Positions 7,900-17,690 of a stretch of 64,000 nucleotides of DNA are shown piece by piece. Within the stretch, counting starts at the first letter, position 1, and each line of letters opens with the position of its first letter. The notes beneath the pieces were generated by a model that did no database searches, had not been told where the DNA came from, and was given only the letters and a program-made list of their open reading frames with translations. Made by a program: the position numbers and the translations under genes. The stretch is from Devosia sp. Leaf420 (GTDB lineage Bacteria; Pseudomonadota; Alphaproteobacteria; Rhizobiales; Devosiaceae), in the NCBI RefSeq assembly GCF_001425445.1, contig NZ_LMQU01000001.1:249221-313220 (forward strand), written 5' to 3'.

Positions 7900-9080
7900 T
7901 GAGCTTTCTGAACGACCATATGGCCACCCGCATCACCGAGGACGACGGCTCGTTCCGGACCAAGATGCTCGCCATCGCCGCCGGCATGACCAATGTCATC
8001 GCCATGGGTCGCGGCGATCCCGATTTCCATACGCCAGCCCATATCGTCGAAGCCGGCAAGAAAGCGCTCGACGACAACCAGCATCACTATACCGGTCCCC
8101 ACGGCATCCCGCCGCTCCGGGCTGCCATCGCCGAGCACCTCAATAAGGAATATGGCCTCGACTATTCCGCTGACGACATTGCCGTCACCGCAGGCGTCCA
8201 GGAATCCATCACGCTGATCATGCTTGCGCTGATCCAGCCGGGGGACGAGGTACTCATCACCTCCCCGCGCTTCACCACCTATGACATGGCGGTCAACCTG
8301 GCTGGTGGCGTGCCCGTCCCGGTCCCGACGTTCCAGAAGGACGATTTCGCACTCGACCTCACCGAGATCGAAAAGCGCATCACGCCGAAAACCAAGATGT
8401 TCGTGTTGGTTTCGCCCAACAATCCAACGGGCGCCGTCACGCCGCCAGACGTCATCCGCGGCATCGCCGATCTCGCGATCAAGCATGACCTCATCATCGT
8501 CTCGGACGAGATCTACGCCAAGATCATTTATGACGGCTACGAGCACCTCTCGATCGCGACGCTTCCGGGCATGAAGGATCGCACCATCACGCTCAACGGG
8601 TTCTCCAAGACGTATGCGATGACAGGCTGGCGCGTCGGCTATATGGCCGCCCCTGCCGATTTCATCTCACGCATCACCGACACCCGTCATACGCTTTCGA
8701 TCAACACATCGACCATCAGCCAATATGCGGCCCTCGCTGCGCTGACCGGGCCGCAAGAGCCTATCGAGGCGATGATCGCGGAATACAAGGCACGCCGAGA
8801 TTATCTGCTGCCTGCGCTCGACGAAATGGGCCTGACCTACGGCAAGCCCGGCGGTGCCTTCTACGTCTATATCAACGTTGCCGGCACAGGCATGTCGACG
8901 CCCGAATTCTGCGAAAAGCTCCTGCGCGAAACCGGCGTCATGCTCTTCCCCGGCACCATGTTCGGCGACCATGACCCGAGCTATATCCGCATGTCGTTCC
9001 TGCAGCCGCTCGACAAGATCAAGGATGCGGTCGAGCGGATGAAGGTCTTCATCGCCAAGCACGCGAAAGTCGCCGCATGA
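7899..9080 (+). CDS. PLP-dependent class I/II aminotransferase
   Basis: The product has 393 residues, the usual length for aspartate-type aminotransferases. Landmarks are SPNNPTGAV, SDEIYAKI and NGFSKTYAMTGWRVGY with the PLP lysine at about K237, and a C-terminal Arg-containing segment (YIRMSF) that normally contacts the substrate carboxylate. It is a paralogue of the aminotransferase at the left edge. The ATG shares its A with the preceding TGA. In the operon it probably deaminates an amino acid released by the hydrolases. The amino-acid substrate cannot be assigned. Confidence 0.92.
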   Translation: MSFLNDHMATRITEDDGSFRTKMLAIAAGMTNVIAMGRGDPDFHTPAHIVEAGKKALDDNQHHYTGPHGIPPLRAAIAEHLNKEYGLDYSADDIAVTAGVQESITLIMLALIQPGDEVLITSPRFTTYDMAVNLAGGVPVPVPTFQKDDFALDLTEIEKRITPKTKMFVLVSPNNPTGAVTPPDVIRGIADLAIKHDLIIVSDEIYAKIIYDGYEHLSIATLPGMKDRTITLNGFSKTYAMTGWRVGYMAAPADFISRITDTRHTLSINTSTISQYAALAALTGPQEPIEAMIAEYKARRDYLLPALDEMGLTYGKPGGAFYVYINVAGTGMSTPEFCEKLLRETGVMLFPGTMFGDHDPSYIRMSFLQPLDKIKDAVERMKVFIAKHAKVAA

Positions 9081-10507
9081 CCGACAAGCCCAATCCCGCC
9101 GAAAAGTTCGTTGGTATCCAGGTCAGCCCGATCAACTTCATCGACGAGGGTGTCGAAAACGTCCTCGACATCCTCAAGGACCGCGTCGGCGTAAATGTCC
9201 TGATGCTCGGCACCGTCTCCTGGCTTGGCCTCAAGACCGGGCGCTCGATCTCCCATAAGCTCGATGGCTGGCCCGACCATGGCGTGCCGGAACCTTTCGC
9301 CATGAAAGGGGGCGCTTACTTCGAGCCCGATCCGGCCTATTACAACGGCACTTTTATCAAGGATTATCGGGCCAAGGACCCCGAGTTCGAAGGCAAGGAC
9401 ATCCTCGACATGGTCATCGCCCCCGCCCACGAGCGGGGCATGAAGGTCTTCATCGAGCTGATGGAGCCGTTTTTCAAATATACCGGCCACGGCTCGACCA
9501 ACACGGTCGATATCCCAAACCTCGCCCAGGCGATGGAAGTCGACATCTTCGGTCGCCTCGGCAGCGACCCATCGACCAGCCACCCGGACTATCGCAACTG
9601 GATCCTCTCGATGATCGAGGACCAGGTCCGCAATTACGATATCGACGGTGTCATGTGGTGCAATGAGCGCAATTCTCCGCTCGACACCCTGATTCAGGGC
9701 GGTGCGCCGGGTGATTTTTCGACCCATGCCCGCAAGGAAGCCCTGGAGCGCGGTATCGACGTCGAGGCCTGCCGCCGGGCGCTGCTCAATCTCTATAATT
9801 TCATGCAGGAAGCCGCGTCGGGCAAGGAATTCGCCGATGGCGCCTTCATCACCTTCATACGCACGCTTCTCGCCAACCCAGAAGCGCTGATCTGGGAGAA
9901 ATTCTGGCTCGAGCGCAACAAGGACCTCGACCGCGAGCTTTATGGTCTCGTCAAATGGTGCAAGCCCGGCCTGAGCTTTGGGCTCAACGTCTGGAACCGC
10001 AACCATTTCAACATCTTCCGCCGCGCCCAATGGCCGTGGGAAGAGCAGACCATGTATGCCGATTGGGTGAAGCCCATCACCTATCAGCATCAGGCCGGCG
10101 AGGTGTTCACCAAGGAACTGGGCTTCTTCCAGAAGACCATTTTGCGCGATTTTTCGCCCGATGAAGCGACGGCAGTGCTCTATCGCATTCTCGGCCTCAA
10201 CGAGGCGCCCTATGCCAACGTCATCGCCGCGGGCATGGACCCGGACACCTATGTGTTCGGCCAATGCGCGGATGCCGTGAAGGGCGTCAACGGCAAGGCC
10301 AAGGTTTTCATGGGCCTCGGCGTCGATGCCCCGCGCACGAAGGCCGAGACGGCCAAAATGACACCCGACATCGCCTATCGCTCCGTGATGGCGACCTACC
10401 GTGCCGGTGGCCATGGCGTCGTCCTCGCGCCCAATTATGCCAGCATGCACCTGACCAATCTCGATGGCGTGGCCAAGGCCCTGACAGAACTGGGGCTGAA
10501 GGATTGA
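9077..10507 (+). CDS. Conserved protein of unknown function, TIM-barrel/glycoside-hydrolase-like
   Basis: The product has 476 residues and no signal peptide. I do not recognise a named family with certainty. The pattern is that of a TIM-barrel glycoside-hydrolase-like protein: VGVNVLML early on, a long loop, HERGMKVFIELMEP, then NYDIDGVMWCNERNSP, where a DG...E arrangement could carry catalytic acids at a strand end, and late strands such as GLSFGLNVWN and HGVVLAPNYA. It overlaps the aminotransferase (ATGA) and the next gene (TTGA), so it is translationally embedded in the operon. A sugar substrate is odd among peptide and amide hydrolases. It might act on a glycosylated or sugar-like conjugate, or the fold may serve another reaction. 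Confidence 0.6.
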   Translation: MTDKPNPAEKFVGIQVSPINFIDEGVENVLDILKDRVGVNVLMLGTVSWLGLKTGRSISHKLDGWPDHGVPEPFAMKGGAYFEPDPAYYNGTFIKDYRAKDPEFEGKDILDMVIAPAHERGMKVFIELMEPFFKYTGHGSTNTVDIPNLAQAMEVDIFGRLGSDPSTSHPDYRNWILSMIEDQVRNYDIDGVMWCNERNSPLDTLIQGGAPGDFSTHARKEALERGIDVEACRRALLNLYNFMQEAASGKEFADGAFITFIRTLLANPEALIWEKFWLERNKDLDRELYGLVKWCKPGLSFGLNVWNRNHFNIFRRAQWPWEEQTMYADWVKPITYQHQAGEVFTKELGFFQKTILRDFSPDEATAVLYRILGLNEAPYANVIAAGMDPDTYVFGQCADAVKGVNGKAKVFMGLGVDAPRTKAETAKMTPDIAYRSVMATYRAGGHGVVLAPNYASMHLTNLDGVAKALTELGLKD

Positions 10508-11907
10508 CGTATTACGACACCATCATCCGCAATGCGGACGTGCTGACCGAGACGGGGATCACGAAAATCGACGTGGCCATCTGGGGCGAAAAAATTGCCG
10601 CCCTGCTGCCGGCGGGTGCTGGAGAGGCCAGTGCGATCATCGACGGGGCTGGGCAAACCCTTTTGCCAGGCGTCATCGATATTCACTTCCATATCCGCGC
10701 TCCGGCCTATCCGGATCGGGGCACGGTCGAGAGCGAAACCAAGGCTGCGGCGGCGGGCGGCATCACCACCCTTTTCGAAATGCCGATCAGCAAGCCGTGC
10801 TGCAATTCGGCCGAACGGGTCGAGATGCGAAAGGCGCATTTCGCCGAACATGCCCGGATCAATTTCGGCATTTTTGGCGCTCCTGGCGACCTGACACCAG
10901 AAGCAGTCAGTGCCATGGCTGATGCCGGCGCCATCGCTTTCAAGATTTTTACGACCGAAGCCCCGGCCGGTCGCGATGACGAGTTCTTTGGCCTGTCGTT
11001 CCCGGACGAGGCAGACCAGATGCGCGCGCTCAAGGCCGTCGCGGCGACGGGCATTCCGCTTGTCGTCCATGCCGAGAGCGCCCAAATGATTGCGTTGAGG
11101 GAAGCGGCCGCTCGATCGCTCGATCTGGCCGATCCCGATACGCATCTCGCGGCGCGCCCAGCCATTTGCGAGGCTGTCGCGGTCGCCAAGCTTCTCACCA
11201 TGAACATCGAGGCCGGCGCAAAGCTGCACATTGCCCACGTCACCAGCGCTCTGACAGTTGATGTTCTGAGGCGGTTCAAGGGAACGTCCGACTTTTCGGC
11301 GGAAACCTGTCCGCACTATCTCTTTCGCACCCATGACGATGTGCGCAAGGCAGGGGTTTTTGCCAAGATCAATCCGCCAGTCCGGCTCCAGGCAGATCAG
11401 GAAGCGCTTTGGTCCGCACTGGCAGACGGCACGATCGAGCATGTCACGACCGACCACGCGGCATTTTCCCATGCCGAGAAGCTTGCAAGCGCCAAGGATT
11501 TTCTGCGCGCGCCACCAGGTTCGCCGGGATCGGAAATTCTTCTGCCGTCCATGTTAGACGCCGTCGCCAAGGGCCGTATTTCGCTCGATAGAGCCATGGC
11601 ACTCTTGAGCGCCAATGCTGCGGCCCGCTTTGGGCTGACGAACAAGGGACGCATTGCCGTTGGCGCGGATGCCGATCTGATCCTCGTTGACCCCATTGGC
11701 GTAACCGAAATCACCAAGGAAAGCCTCCACACCTTCGCGCGCGATGTGGCTCACCTCTATTACGGCGCGAAATTTTCGGGCCGGGTGACGCGAACATTGG
11801 TTGGCGGCAAGACCGTTTTTGATGGCGAAGTCGTTGGACAAGCGGGAGACGGCCACTTCGTCGCTCCAGACCGGACGATCCGACCCGACACCAGATTGAG
11901 GGCCTGA
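10504..11907 (+). CDS. Dihydroorotase/hydantoinase/allantoinase-family amidohydrolase
   Basis: The product has 467 residues from TTG 10504. The open frame extends far upstream, but only this TTG avoids a long overlap, and it overlaps the previous stop as TTGA. It is a cyclic amidohydrolase with the full metal set: H61 and H63 (DIHFHIR), the carboxylated lysine K147 (AFKIFT), H189 (VVHAES), H245 (HIAHVTS) and D317 (TTDHAAF). The motif SAETCPHYL is typical of dihydroorotase and allantoinase. A biosynthetic dihydroorotase is unlikely given the operon. Opening of a cyclic ureide or amide ring, such as a hydantoin, allantoin or dihydropyrimidine, is the best inference. Confidence 0.88.
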   Translation: MTYYDTIIRNADVLTETGITKIDVAIWGEKIAALLPAGAGEASAIIDGAGQTLLPGVIDIHFHIRAPAYPDRGTVESETKAAAAGGITTLFEMPISKPCCNSAERVEMRKAHFAEHARINFGIFGAPGDLTPEAVSAMADAGAIAFKIFTTEAPAGRDDEFFGLSFPDEADQMRALKAVAATGIPLVVHAESAQMIALREAAARSLDLADPDTHLAARPAICEAVAVAKLLTMNIEAGAKLHIAHVTSALTVDVLRRFKGTSDFSAETCPHYLFRTHDDVRKAGVFAKINPPVRLQADQEALWSALADGTIEHVTTDHAAFSHAEKLASAKDFLRAPPGSPGSEILLPSMLDAVAKGRISLDRAMALLSANAAARFGLTNKGRIAVGADADLILVDPIGVTEITKESLHTFARDVAHLYYGAKFSGRVTRTLVGGKTVFDGEVVGQAGDGHFVAPDRTIRPDTRLRA

Positions 11908-11910
11908 CCC

Positions 11911-12953
11911 ATGACTGACGCATTCGCATCTTCGTCTACGGCACGGACCAACGAACCGCCTCTCCTCGAGGTTGAAGACCTGCAGACCTCGTTCATCGTC
12001 GGCGAAGGCCAGGATGTGCGGGCCGTCGACGGCGTCAGCTTCGTCGTCAAAGGTGGCGAAACACTCGCCATCGTCGGAGAGTCCGGCTCTGGCAAATCCG
12101 TGACGAGCCTTTCCATCATGCGGCTTCTGCCCAAGAAGATTGGCCGCATTTCGCGAGGGACCATTCGCCTTCGCGGCAAGGATCTGGTGAGCTTGCCTGA
12201 AGGAGAGATGCGCGCCATTCGCGGCAACGACATCGGCATGATCTTTCAGGAGCCGATGACGAGCCTCAATCCAGTACACACCATCGGCACGCAGATCGCC
12301 GAAGTGGTCATGCAGCACGAAAAGCTGGGCAAAAAAGCTGCGCACCAGCGCGCTATCGAAATGCTCGAACTCGTGGGCATTCCGGAGCCGGTCCGCCGCG
12401 CCAGCCAATATCCGCATGAAATGTCGGGCGGCATGCGGCAGCGTGCCATGATTGCCATGGCGCTTTCATGCGAACCGAGTGTTCTGATTGCCGACGAGCC
12501 CACGACGGCCCTCGATGTGACCATCCAGGCGCAGATCCTCGACCTGATGCGCAATCTCCAGGCCAAGATGGGCATGGCGATCGTCTTCATCACGCACGAT
12601 CTCGGCGTCGTTGCTGAAATGGCCGATCGGGTAGTGGTGATGTATGCCGGCCAGGTCGTCGAGACCGGTACCGTCGCCGAAATCTTCTCCAAGCCCCTGA
12701 TGCCCTACACATCGGGCCTCATGCAGTCGATCCCGCGCATGGGCGAATTTGAAGAAAAGACGCGGCTCCAGACCATCCCGGGCTATGTGCCGCTCTTGAC
12801 CAAGCTGCCCGGCGGCTGCCGTTTCCGCACCCGTTGCGCCTTTGCCGAAGAGCGCTGCGCGGCAGCCGAACCACCGCTCGAAGTGCTCGATAGTGGCCGA
12901 TCCGTCCGCTGCGTGCGCTGGCGCGAACTCGATCTCAAGACCAAGGCGACGGC

Positions 12954-12957
<4 letters not shown>
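11911..12957 (+). CDS. Oligopeptide ABC transporter ATP-binding protein, DppD/OppD type
   Basis: The product has 348 residues. Walker A is GESGSGKS, the signature is MSGGMRQR, Walker B is [12 protein letters not shown], and the switch His follows in [11 protein letters not shown]. The C-terminal oligo_HPY extension carries the cysteine-containing [15 protein letters not shown] segment typical of DppD/OppD. It energises import of di- or oligopeptides at the inner membrane as a heterodimer with the next gene. No permease or binding-protein gene is in the operon or elsewhere nearby, so partners must be encoded elsewhere. Confidence 0.95.
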
Positions 12958-13993
<1,036 letters not shown>

Positions 13994-13997
<4 letters not shown>

Positions 13998-15667
13998 CCG
14001 ATCTCGATGTGAAATTTGACCGCTACTACACCTATGACGAGATGACGGAGCGGCTGCGCCGGCTGGTCGCTGCTTATCCCGACCTCGCCACGATGACATC
14101 GCTCGCCAAGAGCTTTCAGGGGCGCGACGTCTGGCTGATCGAGATCACCAACCCCAAGACCGGTCCGGCGGCCGAAAAGCCTGGCTATTACATCGACGGC
14201 CAGATTCACGCCGAGGAGCACGCAACCTCGGCAGCGGCGCTTTATGCCGTCTATCACCTGCTGACCAAGTACGGCACCGACGAAGAAGCGACGCGCCTTC
14301 TCGATACGCAGGTGTTCTACATTCTCCCGCGCATCAATCCGGACGGCGCAGAGCTATCGCTGGTGCCGCCTTATTACAACTGGTGCGGCAATGGGCGCTT
14401 CATGCCTGGCGCCGATCGGCTTGAGGGGTTGATCCCCGAAGACATCGACGGCGATGGCTACATCGTCTGGATGCGCGTGCCGGACCCGAAGGGCGAGTGG
14501 AAAAAGAGCGCCAGCAATCCCGACATCATGGTGCAGCGCACGCCGGGCGAGGAAGGCGGCGAATATTACCGCATGTACCCCGAGGGCACCGTCCGCAACT
14601 ATGATGGGGTGAACATCCCGGTCGAAAAGCCGTTCGACGGCAATATGAACCGCAACTTCCCGACGCACTGGTCTCCACAAGAATACGGCGCCGGCATTCA
14701 TCCGCTGTCGGAGCCCGAAGCCTTCGGCATGGCGAAGTTCATTCTCGACCATCCCAACATCTGCGGCATGTGCGCCTATCACACCCATGGCGGCATTATC
14801 CTGCGGCCATCCATGACCAAGCCCGATAGCGCCATGAGCGCGCGGGATATCAATCTCTATAAGGAAATCGGCAAGGTCGGCACGGCACTTACGGGTTACC
14901 CGACCGTCTCGATCTATGAGGAATTCACGCCGGACAAATCCGTCGTCCGTCGCGGTGGCCTGATGGACTGGACCTATGAGGAGATGGGCATCATCTCCTT
15001 CGGCACCGAGCTTTGGGATCTCGAGCGCACGGCTGGCGTGCCCAAGGAAGGCTATTATAACCTCTATCCGCGCAATGAAGAGGTGCAGCAAAAGGTCTAT
15101 GATTACGTCAAGGCGAACATGGCCCAGAAAGGCTGGCGCGACTGGAAGCCATTCGATCATCCGCAGCTCGGCAAGATCGAGATCGGCGGCATGGTCAATA
15201 TCTGGAGCTACCGCAATCCGCCGGGCAATCTGCTCGAAGAAATGGTCCGCCAGAACGTCCTCTTCAATCTCAAGCATGCGGCCGCCGCGCCGCAGGTCAA
15301 GGTCGAGGATGTGAGCATCACCGCCGTCGGCAGCGACCTTTATAAGGTGCGCGCAGTCATCAGCAATTTCGGCTATCTGCCGACCAATCTCTCGGACGTA
15401 GCCATCGCAAATAAGGTGGCCAAGCCCGTCACTGCCGCGATCAGCGTCGATGGCGGGGAGCTGGTGATGAACCCCGAAACCGCCGATCTCGGCAATCTGG
15501 CAGGCCGCAACGAACGCCTCTACCCCTGGTCACCTTGGGGTCAGCAATGGACCGCAAATGGCCGCCCCATCGAGTGGCTGGTCCGCGCCAAGCCCGGCGC
15601 ATCGGTTACCGTCACCAGCCGCTCCGAAAAGGGCGGCACGCACCGGGTCACCACGACGATCAACTAA
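13994..15667 (+). CDS. M14 family zinc carboxypeptidase, cytoplasmic
   Basis: The product has 557 residues from ATG 13994, overlapping the DppF-type stop (ATGA). The open frame extends further upstream but would run through the ATPase gene. The catalytic domain covers about residues 10-375: H72 and E75 in the HxxE motif (GQIHAEEH), the third zinc ligand His in [14 protein letters not shown] for substrate carboxylate binding, and the general-base Glu in [12 protein letters not shown]-terminal beta-rich region (about 430-557) looks like an accessory beta-sandwich. There is no export signal, which is unusual for M14 and fits hydrolysis of imported peptides. It is the last gene of the operon. Confidence 0.92.
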
Positions 15668-15684
15668 GTTCCTGTCCCAACTGG

Positions 15685-15715
15685 CTCCGGTCCTTCTGGG
15701 ACCGGAGTATTTTTT
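15685..15715 (+). terminator. Rho-independent terminator of the 11-gene operon
   Basis: A perfect 9-bp stem (CTCCGGTCC / GGACCGGAG) with a 5-base loop is followed by TATTTTTT. It sits 17 bases after the M14 stop and ends at the stop codon of the convergent SDR. A T-run is present only in the rightward direction. Confidence 0.9.
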
Positions 15716-16439
15716 ATCGGGCAGCTATTTCCTGCACCAGATCCCAGGCCTTGATGCGCTGGTCGTTGAGACCACTGGCGTCCTGAACGGCCAGATGTAC
15801 GAAAGCCGGTGCAAGTTCGATCGGGTCCTTCCAGATCTTGCGCATTTCCGGCGAATAGGTCGTTTCGCTCATCGGCGTGCGCATGGCATGACCGGGGGTC
15901 ACGATATTGACCGAGACATTGTAGGGCGCGAACTCTTTTGCCAGCGCGCGCGACAGACCCTCGATGCCAAACTTCGATGCGCAATAAGTGCTCTCGTCGA
16001 CATCGCCGACAATGCCGGCATTGCTGGAGACGTTGATGATGGCGCCGGCTTTTCGAGCCTTCATCCCCGGTGCGACCGCTTTGACGCAGAGGAAGGCGCC
16101 CTTGAGATTGACGCCCATCAGCCGATCCCAATCGGCGATGGTGACAGCCTCGACCGGCTTGAAGAATATGATGCCGGCATTGTTGACCAGAACGTCGATC
16201 CGGCCCGCCTCGGCTTCGATGGCCTTGAGCGCCGGCTCGATGCTCTCGGCGTCGGTGAGATCGAGTTTTCGCGGGCGGATATCGCCCGGGAGGTCGGCAA
16301 GACTTTTGAGCTCATCCTCCAACACATCGAGCGCATAAACCGTCGCGCCTTCCGCACCGTACAGCTGGGCGATGGCGCGGCCTAGGCCGCGCGCTGCGCC
16401 AGTGACGATGGCAATCTTGCCGTCCAGTTTACCGCTCAT
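15714..16439 (-). CDS. SDR family oxidoreductase
   Basis: The product has 241 residues from ATG 16439. The frame is open further upstream, but this ATG overlaps the upstream SDR stop (ATGA) and gives the standard N-terminus. It has the Rossmann motif TGAARGLGRA, the NNAG motif (VNNAGIIFF), and the catalytic Ser and Tyr-x3-Lys (INVSSNAG and STYCASK). It would be an NAD(P)-dependent dehydrogenase of a hydroxyl or keto group. It is paired with the next SDR in a two-gene unit that faces the 11-gene operon and is divergent from the Rid-family gene. Confidence 0.92.
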   Translation of the reverse strand: MSGKLDGKIAIVTGAARGLGRAIAQLYGAEGATVYALDVLEDELKSLADLPGDIRPRKLDLTDAESIEPALKAIEAEAGRIDVLVNNAGIIFFKPVEAVTIADWDRLMGVNLKGAFLCVKAVAPGMKARKAGAIINVSSNAGIVGDVDESTYCASKFGIEGLSRALAKEFAPYNVSVNIVTPGHAMRTPMSETTYSPEMRKIWKDPIELAPAFVHLAVQDASGLNDQRIKAWDLVQEIAAR

Positions 16440-17200
16440 GTCGCGATCCTTCCGCCGTCGATGACAAGACCAATCCCGGTGACGAAGGAGGACTGTTTTG
16501 AAGCAAGGAACAGCACGGCCTCGCCGATTTCGTCGCCAGTGCCCATGCGCCCGAGCGGCGTGATCGAACGCCATTTTTGTTTCAGCGCATCAGGGTCTGT
16601 GGCTTTTTCCAAATTTCTCCGGTTCATGCCGGTGTCGATGACGCCCGGATTGATGGCGTTGCAGCGAATGTTGCGGGTCGCATATTCGATGGCGATGACG
16701 CGCGTCATCGACATGATGCCGCCCTTGGATGCCGCGTAGCTCAGATTGCCGCCGACATTGGCAAAGGCGCTGACTGATGAATTGTTGACGATGGTACCGC
16801 CGCCATTGCGCAACAGCGCCGGGATCGCGTGCTTACAACCGAAAAAAGTGCCCTTGAGATTGATATCGATCACGCGCTCGAAGAGGGCTTCGGTAACGTC
16901 TTCGGAAGGCATAACCGGTTGTTCAATGCCTGCATTGTTGAAGATGGTGTCAAGCTTGCCGTGATCTTTTTCCGCGCGGGCGATGAGTTCGGCGACCTGA
17001 TCCTCCTGGGACACGTCTGTGTGCTGAAAGACAATCGACAGTCCCGCCGCTTTCGCCTCATCGGCCAGACGCGCGCCCTCAGCGTCATCGACATCCCCGA
17101 CAACGACTTTCGCGCCTTCGCGGGCGAAAAGCATCGCAGTCGACCGCCCCATCCCGCTTGCGCCACCGGTGATCACGGCCACCATGCCTTCTAGTCTCAC
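16436..17200 (-). CDS. SDR family oxidoreductase
   Basis: The product has 254 residues, typical for classical SDRs. Motifs are TGGASGMGRS for cofactor binding, an acidic residue after the second strand (VVGDVDD) that favours NAD, FNNAGIEQ, NNSSVSAF for the catalytic Ser, and LSYAASKGG for Tyr and Lys. It starts at ATG 17200 and overlaps the downstream SDR. The candidate operator at 17230-17255 lies just upstream and is shared with the divergent Rid gene. Substrate is unknown. Confidence 0.92.
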   Translation of the reverse strand: MRLEGMVAVITGGASGMGRSTAMLFAREGAKVVVGDVDDAEGARLADEAKAAGLSIVFQHTDVSQEDQVAELIARAEKDHGKLDTIFNNAGIEQPVMPSEDVTEALFERVIDINLKGTFFGCKHAIPALLRNGGGTIVNNSSVSAFANVGGNLSYAASKGGIMSMTRVIAIEYATRNIRCNAINPGVIDTGMNRRNLEKATDPDALKQKWRSITPLGRMGTGDEIGEAVLFLASKQSSFVTGIGLVIDGGRIAT

Positions 17201-17229
17201 ATCTACCCCCAGATTTGGTTGCCAAAGCC

Positions 17230-17255
17230 TACAGTATTGTATGCTTGTAATACAA
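17230..17255. promoter_or_regulatory. Candidate GntR operator between SDR pair and Rid gene
   Basis: TTGTAT and ATACAA form an inverted repeat at 17237-17255, preceded by TACAGTAT at 17230-17237. The same TACAGT core recurs upstream of hyuA (21493) and of the gntR gene (22335). The position suits control of both divergent units by the regulator at 21537-22244. Binding is inferred only from recurrence. Confidence 0.45.
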
Positions 17256-17291
17256 ACTCAAAGTCGTAGATTTGGGCAAACGGAGCATGTG

Positions 17292-17690
17292 ATGAGCCTC
17301 TCGATTACCCTATCCAGCCCTCCCGACATCTACGCCCCTGCCAGTTATGAGCACGTGGCCCAAGCTGGCGATTTTGCTTTCATAGCCGGGCAGGTCTCGC
17401 GTGACAGCGCCGGTAAACTGGTCGGGCCAGGCAACGCCGGCGAACAAGCGGCACAGGTCTATCGCAACATCGACGCTATCCTCCGCCATATCGGTGCGGA
17501 GCGCGACCAAGTGGTGAAGATCACCACCTATCTCGTGGACCCGGCCGATTCCGCGGTAGCAGCGGCAGAGCGGAAGGCGTTCTTTGGCGAACACCGTCCG
17601 CCCCATACCGGTCTGATCGTCGCGGCGCTGGGCAGACCTGAGGTCAAGCTCGAGGTTGAACTTGTCGTCTATACCCCGCGCCAGGCTTAA
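17292..17690 (+). CDS. Rid family (YjgF/YER057c/UK114) protein
   Basis: The product has 132 residues from ATG 17292, with GGAG six bases upstream. An in-frame GTG at 17289 is possible. Rid proteins are small trimeric enzymes; archetypal RidA hydrolyses reactive enamine and imine intermediates. The GDFAFIAGQVSRD and KITTYLVDP segments are typical. At the position of the conserved catalytic Arg105 of E. coli RidA this protein has His105 (RPPHTG in place of PARS). It may therefore belong to a Rid subgroup without imine deaminase activity and act on another small amide or enol intermediate. Its stop overlaps the convergent hyuB stop. Confidence 0.88.
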   Translation: MSLSITLSSPPDIYAPASYEHVAQAGDFAFIAGQVSRDSAGKLVGPGNAGEQAAQVYRNIDAILRHIGAERDQVVKITTYLVDPADSAVAAAERKAFFGEHRPPHTGLIVAALGRPEVKLEVELVVYTPRQA

